Origin: an uncultured Gemmatimonadota bacterium
Lineage (GTDB): Bacteria; Gemmatimonadota; Gemmatimonadetes; Gemmatimonadales; GWC2-71-9
DNA length: 5,474 bases
Direction: 5' to 3'
Assembly (NCBI GenBank): GCA_946479825.1
Contig: CAMLHU010000157.1
Location: 1 to 5,474, forward strand
The notes beneath the pieces were generated by a model. The model had not been told where the DNA came from. It was given only the letters and a program-made list of their open reading frames with translations, and did no database searches. This document shows, piece after piece, positions 1 through 5,474 of the stretch (the stretch's first letter is position 1; each line of letters opens with the position of its first letter). The position numbers and the translations under genes are program-made.

Positions 1-840
1 TTCATCGCCTCCACCCACGACTACCTGATGTTCTTCACCAACACCGGCCAGGTGTACTGGCTCAAGGTGCACGAGATCCCGCAGGCCTCGCGCGCCGCGC
101 GCGGCAAGCCGGTGGTCAACTGCATCGCCATCCGGCCCGACGAGACCATCTCGGCCCTGGTCCCCGTCCGCGACTTCCAGGCCCCGGACACCTGGCTCAT
201 CTTCGGCACCCGCGGCGGCACGGTGAAGAAGACCGCGCTCAGCGAGTACGGGAACGTCCGCTCCAACGGCATCCGCGCCATCAACATCGACGCGGGCGAC
301 GAGCTCATCGACGTGCAGCTCTGCGACGCGCAGAGCGACATCGTCCTTGCCACCCGCGACGGGATGAGCATCCGCTTCCACCAGGCCGACGTGCGCGAGA
401 TGGGCCGGGCCACCACCGGGGTCAAGGGCATCGTCCTCGACAAGGGCGACGCCGTGATCGGGATGGTCGTGGTCCGCCGCGACTCGACCCTGCTGGTGGT
501 CTCCGAGAAGGGCTTCGGCAAGCGCACCGCCCTCGGCGAGTACCGGGTCCAGAAGCGCGGCGGGAAGGGGATCATCACCTTCCAGAAGACCGACAAGACC
601 GGCCCGCTCGTGGCGCTCAAGGAAGTGCTCCCCGAGGACGAGCTGATGGTCATCACCCGGCACGGCGTGATCATCCGGCTCCCGGTCGAGGGGATCCGCG
701 TCATCGGCCGGAACACGCAGGGCGTCAAGGTGATGAACCTCGACGCCGGCGACCAGGTCGTCGACGTGGCGCGCGTGGTCAAGGAAGAGGGCGACGAGGC
801 CGGCGCCGACGAGGCCGCGGAGGCGGAAGCCGCCGACTGA
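1..840 (+). CDS. gyrA: DNA gyrase subunit A, C-terminal part (5' end outside window)
   Basis: GyrA is the DNA-breaking and DNA-wrapping subunit of gyrase, the ATP-driven enzyme that introduces negative supercoils. Only the last 279 residues are present; the reading frame is open from base 1, so the internal ATG at 28 is not the start. Five beta-pinwheel blade repeats can be seen, at about residues 1-40, 64-97, 116-147, 166-196 and 217-248 of the fragment. Recognisable stretches are THDYLMFFTNTGQVYWLK, GTVKKTALSEYG, GYGKRTA-like GFGKRTALGEY and VIGRNTQGVKVMNLD, which match GyrA better than ParC. A GyrA-box-like QKRGGKG lies at residues 184-190 (bases 550-570) in the fourth visible blade. By alignment this is the blade-5 position, not the canonical box, which should lie just upstream of the window. 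The protein ends in an acidic, Ala/Glu/Asp-rich tail (residues 260-279), as in many GyrA proteins. Family identity is secure. Confidence 0.96.
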   Translation, partial: FIASTHDYLMFFTNTGQVYWLKVHEIPQASRAARGKPVVNCIAIRPDETISALVPVRDFQAPDTWLIFGTRGGTVKKTALSEYGNVRSNGIRAINIDAGDELIDVQLCDAQSDIVLATRDGMSIRFHQADVREMGRATTGVKGIVLDKGDAVIGMVVVRRDSTLLVVSEKGFGKRTALGEYRVQKRGGKGIITFQKTDKTGPLVALKEVLPEDELMVITRHGVIIRLPVEGIRVIGRNTQGVKVMNLDAGDQVVDVARVVKEEGDEAGADEAAEAEAAD

Positions 841-847
841 CGGCTTG

Positions 848-867
848 CCGGCCTCCGGACCGGCCGG
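848..867 (+). other. Weak hairpin after gyrA
   Basis: CCGGCC at 848-853 and GGCCGG at 862-867 are perfect inverted copies around an 8-nt loop, starting 8 nt after the gyrA stop. It could help end the gyrA transcript. No T-run follows (the next bases are TACGTTCAGG), so it is not a convincing intrinsic terminator, and short GC palindromes are common by chance in DNA this GC-rich. I see no clear promoter in 841-928. Confidence 0.2.
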
Positions 868-928
868 TACGTTCAGGTCACCCACCCCCGACGGAGCTCC
901 CGGAGCCTTGGGACAGACGACGCTCGCC

Positions 929-1879
929 GTGACGCTCGACGCGGTCCGCGAGGCCGCGGCCGGCCTGGCGGGGGTGGCGGAGCGTACCCCCCTCCTCGAC
1001 GTGCCGTTCCTCACGCGCCGCCTCGGCGTGCCCGTGGCGCTCAAGGCGGAATTCCTCCAGCCGATCGGCGCCTTCAAGATCCGCGGCGCGATGCACGCCG
1101 CCGCCCGGCTCGACCCCGCCGAGCGCGCCCGCGGCCTCGTCACCTCGTCCTCCGGGAACCACGGCCAGGCCGTGGCGTTCGCCGGCCGCCACTTCGGCGT
1201 CCGCGCGGTGGTCGTGATGCCGGAGTCGGCGCCGCAGGTCAAGGTCGACGGCGTGCGGCGCCTGGGTGGCGAGGTGGTCTTCGCCGGCCGGACCCGCTCG
1301 CCCGAGCAGTTCGAGCGCGCCGAGCGGCTGGCCCGCGAGGAGGGGCTGGTGATGATCCCGCCCTACGACCACCCCGACGTGATCGCGGGCCAGGGGACCT
1401 GCGGCCTCGAGATCGTCGAGGCGCGCCCCGACCTGGCGATGGTGCTGGCCCCGGTGAGCGGCGGCGGGCTCCTGGCCGGGACCTGCGTCGCGGTGGGCGG
1501 GCTCCGCCCCGGGGTCGAGGTCGTCGCGGTCGAGCCCGCCGGCGCGGCCAAGCTCTCCGCCGCGATGGCCGCCGGCCGCCCGGTCCGGCTCGACCGGGTC
1601 GAGACGATGGCCGACGGGCTCCAGACCCCGTCCATCGGCGGCGTCACCTTCCCGCTCATCCGCGACGCCATCGCGGGCGTGGTGCAGGTGACGGAGGCCG
1701 AGATCGCGGCCGCGGTGCGCGCCCTCCACGCCGAGCTGGGTCTCACGGTCGAGCCGTCGGGCGCGGTCACCACCGCGGCGCTCCTCGCCGGCAAGGTCGC
1801 GCCGCCGGGACCGGTGGTCGCCATCGCCACCGGCGGCAACGTGGATCCCGCGGTCTTCGACCGGCTGGTGCGCGGATGA
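929..1879 (+). CDS. Threonine/serine dehydratase-like PLP enzyme (fold type II)
   Basis: The likely reaction is PLP-dependent deamination of threonine or serine to the 2-oxo acid and ammonia in the cytoplasm; serine racemisation or 3-hydroxyaspartate ammonia-lyase activity is possible. Numbering from the GTG at 929 (316 aa), the PLP Schiff-base lysine is K50 in GAFKIRGA, the substrate loop is SSGNHG (74-79), the PLP-phosphate glycine loop is SGGG (177-180), and the C-terminal GGN motif is at 302-304. ETMADGLQTP (225-234) is also typical. There is no C-terminal ACT domain, so this is not the long, isoleucine-feedback-inhibited IlvA type; its length fits the short catabolic or racemase type. 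Start choice: GTG 929 gives the family-like N-terminus MTLDAVREAAAG. TTG 908 has GGAG at 893-896 upstream (11-nt gap) and is a real alternative. TTG 845 has no ribosome-binding site and adds unconserved residues. It overlaps the next gene by 4 nt (ATGA). The exact substrate is uncertain. Confidence 0.9.
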   Translation: MTLDAVREAAAGLAGVAERTPLLDVPFLTRRLGVPVALKAEFLQPIGAFKIRGAMHAAARLDPAERARGLVTSSSGNHGQAVAFAGRHFGVRAVVVMPESAPQVKVDGVRRLGGEVVFAGRTRSPEQFERAERLAREEGLVMIPPYDHPDVIAGQGTCGLEIVEARPDLAMVLAPVSGGGLLAGTCVAVGGLRPGVEVVAVEPAGAAKLSAAMAAGRPVRLDRVETMADGLQTPSIGGVTFPLIRDAIAGVVQVTEAEIAAAVRALHAELGLTVEPSGAVTTAALLAGKVAPPGPVVAIATGGNVDPAVFDRLVRG

Positions 1880-3305
1880 CCGTCGCGCACCGGATCATGG
1901 TCGCCGACGACGACCAGGCGCTCACCCGGACGCTCTCCTGGATCCTCAAGGAGAACGGCTACGAGGTGATCGCGGTCCCCAACGCCGAGAACCTGCTCGA
2001 CCGGCTCGGCACCGACGACCCCGACCTCCTCCTCCTCGACATCATGATGCCGCGGGTGGACGGGCTCCAGCTCCTCGAGCGGATCAAGCAGGACCCCAAG
2101 CGCCGCGACCTGCCGGTCCTGATGATCTCGTCGATGCCCCCCGAGGAGGCCACGGTCCGCGCCCTCGGCCTCGGCGCGAGCGACTTCATCGCGAAGCCGT
2201 TCCGGGTCCGCGAGCTCCTGGCCCGGGTGAAGGCGCACCTCCGGATGGGACGGGAGCTCAACCTCGCCCGCGCGTCGGCCCGCTCGCGCGAGGAGGTGCT
2301 CGAGATCCTGCGCGAGGTCGCCGGGCTCACCCGGCCGGCCGACATCTTCCAGCTGCTGGTGCGGCGGGTGGCCCGGGGGCTCAAGATCGCGGAGTGCTCC
2401 ATCCTCCTGGTCCAGGGGGACGACCATCACGGCGTGGTGATGGCGGCGTACGAGAATCCGCTGCTCCACGACCTGCCGGTGGACCTCGACCGCTACCCGG
2501 AGATCCGCGCGGCGCTCGAGCGGGACGCCCCGGTGCTGGTCCAGGACGTCCACACCGACCCGCTCTTCGAGGGGGTCCGGGCGCGGTGGCAGGAGGAGGG
2601 GCGCTTCGTCGCGACCCGGTCGGCCATCGCCCTCCCGTTCCACCCAAAGGGCCACCCGACCGGAGTGTTCTACCTGCGGACCACCAAGGACGAGCTGCCG
2701 CTCAACCAGGTGGACGCCGATTTCGCCGCCGAGGTGCTGAAGGCGGCGGTGCCCGCGCTGGAACACGCCTGGGAGCTCGAGCAGGCCTCGCTCAGCCGGG
2801 CCGAGCTGCTCGAGCTGGCCCAGACCGACCCGCTCACCGGGGTGGCCAACCGGCGGACGCTCTCGGCCCGGCTGGGCGCGGAGTTCGAGCGGGCGGCGCG
2901 CTACGGGCAGACGCTCTCGATCCTGATGATCGACGTGGACGACTTCAAGCGGGTCAACGACACCTTCGGCCACCACACCGGTGACGTCGTGCTCACCCAG
3001 CTGGCCGGCATCTTCCGCCGGGAGCAGCGCACCGTGGACCTGGTGGCCCGCTACGGCGGCGAGGAGTTCGTGATCGTGCTGCCCGAGACCACCGCCCAGG
3101 GGGCGGGGAATTTCGCGGACCGGCTGCTCACCAAGGTGGCCGACCACCGCTTCGGCGAGCCCCCCCAGGAAGTGCGGGTCACCGTCAGCATCGGCATCGC
3201 CACCTACCCGGACGCCCGGGTCGCGGACGCGGAGGCGTTCCTGGCCCAGGCCGATGCCAAGCTCTACCAGGCCAAGCGGGATGGCCGCAACCGGTACTGC
3301 GCCTG

Positions 3306-3306
<1 letters not shown>
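1876..3306 (+). CDS. Response regulator diguanylate cyclase, REC-GAF-GGDEF
   Basis: A 476-aa soluble signalling protein predicted to make cyclic di-GMP from two GTP when its receiver is phosphorylated. REC domain, residues about 5-122: acidic pocket D11/D12, phospho-acceptor D55 (LLLLDIMMP), S85 and K107 (AKPF). GAF domain, about 150-300, starting near RPADIFQLLV; its ligand is unknown. A short helix (about 295-315) joins it to the GGDEF domain, which begins at TDPLTGVANRR (from residue 317). The active-site motif is GGEEF (394-398), an active-type variant. RTVD (385-388) is an RxxD inhibitory site at the standard spacing, so c-di-GMP feedback inhibition is expected. No EAL or HD-GYP phosphodiesterase domain is present. 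The ATG sits in ATGA overlapping the previous stop, and I see no strong Shine-Dalgarno, so translation is probably coupled. The stop overlaps the next start by one base. The partner histidine kinase is not in the window. The domain order resembles PleD-like cyclases, with GAF in place of a second REC. Confidence 0.95.
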
Positions 3307-4346
<1,040 letters not shown>

Positions 4347-4352
4347 GGGGTA

Positions 4353-4456
4353 GGTCGAGGGTCGTGAGTCTTGCGTCGTGGGCTCCGTGCGGTGAAGGGA
4401 TTCCCGACGGGCGCACACCCCCACGACCCACGACCCATGACCCACGACTCACGACT
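4353..4456. repeat. Inverted heptamer-repeat element 1
   Basis: This 104-nt element fills most of the spacer between the kinase stop (4344-4346) and the hydrolase ribosome-binding site. The left arm has four in-phase 7-nt units (GGTCGAG, GGTCGTG, AGTCTTG, CGTCGTG; 4353-4380). The right arm has five (CACGACC twice, CATGACC, CACGACT twice; 4422-4456). The arms are inverted copies: GTCGTGAGTC at 4361-4370 matches GACTCACGAC at 4446-4455 exactly, and GTCGTGGG at 4375-4382 matches CCCACGAC at 4427-4434 or 4420-4427. The 41-nt core (4381-4421) contains a further GTGCG/CGCAC pair (4387-4391, 4412-4416). In RNA it could fold into a long imperfect hairpin with several alternative registers. Possible roles are terminator or attenuator, protein-binding array, or a dispersed miniature repeat; none is shown by the sequence alone. 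Confidence 0.85.
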
Positions 4457-4462
4457 CGCTCC

Positions 4463-4467
4463 GGAGG
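4463..4467 (+). promoter_or_regulatory. Shine-Dalgarno that fixes the hydrolase start
   Basis: GGAGG lies 5 nt upstream of the ATG at 4473. It is the best ribosome-binding site in the window and fixes the hydrolase start. The in-frame upstream extension through the heptamer repeat, starting from a TTG at 4371, has no such site and would encode only repeat-derived residues. Confidence 0.8.
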
Positions 4468-4472
4468 CCCAT

Positions 4473-5282
4473 ATGCCTCGCTCCACCGCCGGGCTCGCCA
4501 GCCACCTGGCCGTCGGCGCCCTCGCCTTCGCCGCGGGGATCGGTCTCTCGTTCGCCACCGCGCGCACCCACGCGCCTCGCTCGGCCCACGCGACCACCCA
4601 CGGCGAATGGGTCTGGATCCACCGCGGCGCCGACTCGATCCACGCCTACGTCGGCTATCCGGAGCGGAAGGACAAGGCGCCGGCCGTCGTCGTGATCCAC
4701 GAGATCTTCGGCCTCACCGACTGGGAGCCGCGGGTGGTGGACGACCTGGCCGCGAAGGGGTACGTCGCGATCGTGCCCGACCTGCTCTCGAGCCGCTACG
4801 GCGCCACGCCGTCCGACCCCGACTCGGGGGTCAAGCTGGTCTCGGGCCTCGATCCGAACGCCGTCACCGCCGACCTCGACGCCGCCTACGCCTACGTGAA
4901 CGGCCTCCCGGCCGTCCGGACCGGCGACGTGGGTGTGATCGGCTTCTGCTGGGGCGGCGGCCAGAGCTTCCGCTACGCCACCAACAACCCGAAGCTCAAG
5001 GCCGCGGTGATCTGCTACGGCCCGCCTCCCGACTCCGCCGGACTCGCCCGCATCACGGCCCCGCTCCTCGGCGTCTACGGCGAAAGCGACGCCCGGATCG
5101 ACGCGACGATCCCCGCCACCGATTCGCTGCTCCGCCGGCTCGGCAAGTCGTACCGCTATACGATCTATCCCGGCACCGGCCACGGCTTCCTCAAGCCCGG
5201 GCGCCACGGCTACGACACGCCGAGCCGAGGCAAGGCGTGGAACGACGTGCTGGCGTTCTTCCACCAGACCCTGGATCGGTGA
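4473..5282 (+). CDS. Dienelactone hydrolase family protein, probably exported
   Basis: A 269-aa alpha/beta hydrolase of the dienelactone hydrolase (carboxymethylenebutenolidase-like) family, which hydrolyses esters or lactones. The family signatures are present: E77 in HEIFGL, nucleophile C159 in GFCWGGG, D206 in GESDARID and H237 in GTGHGF. The spacing between Cys, Asp and His is close to that of the classic Pseudomonas enzyme, so the Cys-His-Asp triad looks complete. Unlike the classic cytosolic enzyme, it begins with a basic residue (R3) and a hydrophobic stretch at about 12-28, then small-residue sites (ATA at 28-30, AHA at 38-40) where signal peptidase could cut. A periplasmic or membrane-anchored location is inferred. 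The substrate cannot be read from the sequence; no catechol-degradation genes are nearby. The stop TGA (5280-5282) lies inside the first unit of the downstream heptamer repeat. It is separated from the kinase gene by repeat element 1 and has its own ribosome-binding site. Confidence 0.92.
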   Translation: MPRSTAGLASHLAVGALAFAAGIGLSFATARTHAPRSAHATTHGEWVWIHRGADSIHAYVGYPERKDKAPAVVVIHEIFGLTDWEPRVVDDLAAKGYVAIVPDLLSSRYGATPSDPDSGVKLVSGLDPNAVTADLDAAYAYVNGLPAVRTGDVGVIGFCWGGGQSFRYATNNPKLKAAVICYGPPPDSAGLARITAPLLGVYGESDARIDATIPATDSLLRRLGKSYRYTIYPGTGHGFLKPGRHGYDTPSRGKAWNDVLAFFHQTLDR

Positions 5283-5441
5283 ACGGTGAAGGGTGAACAG
5301 TGAACGGGTGAGCGTGAACGGGGGCGCCTGAGCTGCACCGGCGGACGGCACCTCGCCACCGTTTACGCCGTTCCCGTTCACCCTTCACCCTTCACCCTTC
5401 ACCGTTCACCGTTCACCGCCCTCTGACCGCTCACCGCTCAC
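5279..5441. repeat. Inverted heptamer-repeat element 2
   Basis: Six in-phase 7-nt units form the left arm (5279-5320): GTGAACG, GTGAAGG, GTGAACA, GTGAACG, GGTGAGC, GTGAACG. Six form the first part of the right arm (5375-5416): CGTTCAC, then CCTTCAC three times, then CGTTCAC twice. After an 11-nt break (5417-5427), two CGCTCAC units follow (5428-5441). The arms are inverted copies: GTGAACGGG at 5314-5322 pairs perfectly with CCCGTTCAC at 5373-5381, and GTGAGCG at 5308-5314 is the exact inverse of CGCTCAC. The 54-nt core (5321-5374) is not repetitive. The element begins inside the hydrolase stop codon and ends one base before the next ATG. Strong RNA or cruciform folding is possible. Its function is unknown. 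Confidence 0.88.
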
Positions 5442-5442
5442 C

Positions 5443-5474
5443 ATGCTCCACCACACTGTCCTCATCCGCTGGAA
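5443..5474 (+). CDS. Start of a further gene, possibly Dabb (stress-responsive A/B barrel) protein
   Basis: Only ten full codons are visible (MLHHTVLIRW) before the window ends. The pattern of a short N-terminus with His residues followed by a hydrophobic strand and a basic/aromatic end resembles the first strand of small Dabb-domain proteins, which often begin M-x-x-H-x-V-L. This is a weak match by recollection. The ATG directly abuts the CAC-type heptamers of element 2, and no Shine-Dalgarno is visible upstream, so the true start could be elsewhere or translation could be leaderless. Confidence 0.4.
   Translation, partial: MLHHTVLIRW

Noticed and set aside
28..30. The ATG at 28 as the start of a separate small gyrase-like gene.
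   Set aside because: The frame is open to the window edge, and the nine upstream codons (FIASTHDYL) already match the GyrA blade, so it is simply the 3' part of gyrA.
848..867. A strong intrinsic terminator for gyrA.
   Set aside because: The hairpin is short and no T-run follows, so I list it only as a weak hairpin.
1363..3147. A 594-codon open frame on the minus strand across the dehydratase and cyclase genes.
   Set aside because: It is the antisense shadow of GC-rich coding DNA: the protein is rich in Arg, Gly, His and Pro with no recognisable domain, and the + strand genes carry complete catalytic motifs.
4371..4472. A 34-residue N-terminal extension of the hydrolase from a TTG at 4371.
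   Set aside because: It would be encoded by the heptamer repeat and lacks a ribosome-binding site, while ATG 4473 has GGAGG at 5 nt and begins a sensible signal peptide.
4353..5441. The heptamer repeats as a CRISPR array.
   Set aside because: Units are 7 nt with no spacers between them, the arms are inverted, and no cas genes are present.

Overview
The window is a GC-rich (by eye about 70% G+C), densely coding bacterial segment in which every gene reads on the + strand. It looks chromosomal: it opens inside a housekeeping gene (gyrA) and shows no transposase, integrase, phage, CRISPR or RNA genes. Strong G/C third positions, two-component plus Ser/Thr-kinase signalling genes, and spacers filled with 7-nt repeats suggest a soil-type Gram-negative lineage such as Gemmatimonadota. 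That placement is an inference from style and is not proven by a marker. Layout: (1) 1-840, the last 279 residues of DNA gyrase subunit A, covering most of the C-terminal DNA-wrapping beta-pinwheel. (2) 841-928, a short spacer with a weak hairpin. (3) 929-1879, a fold-type II PLP enzyme of the threonine/serine dehydratase and serine racemase family, without a regulatory ACT domain. (4) 1876-3306, a response regulator with REC, GAF and GGDEF domains, predicted to be an active diguanylate cyclase with an intact inhibitory site. (5) 3306-4346, a soluble Ser/Thr protein kinase with an N-terminal zinc-ribbon-like segment. (6) 4347-4472, a spacer holding a 7-nt-period repeat arranged as an inverted pair, then a good Shine-Dalgarno. 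(7) 4473-5282, an exported dienelactone-hydrolase-family alpha/beta hydrolase. (8) 5279-5441, a second, larger inverted heptamer-repeat element. (9) 5443 to the edge, the first ten codons of a further gene, possibly a Dabb-domain protein. How the genes relate: genes 3, 4 and 5 overlap at their stop/start codons (ATGA, then TGATG) and are very likely one translationally coupled operon. This puts a phosphorelay-controlled c-di-GMP synthase directly beside a Hanks-type kinase, with no histidine kinase in view. The hydrolase stands apart, bracketed by the two repeat elements. The most unusual signal is this pair of elements. Both read (GTG-type heptamers)n, core, (CAC-type heptamers)n in the same orientation relative to transcription, and both fill an intergenic gap right up to the next translation start, yet they use different heptamers. 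They look like members of one family of structured intergenic repeats whose function I cannot assign.
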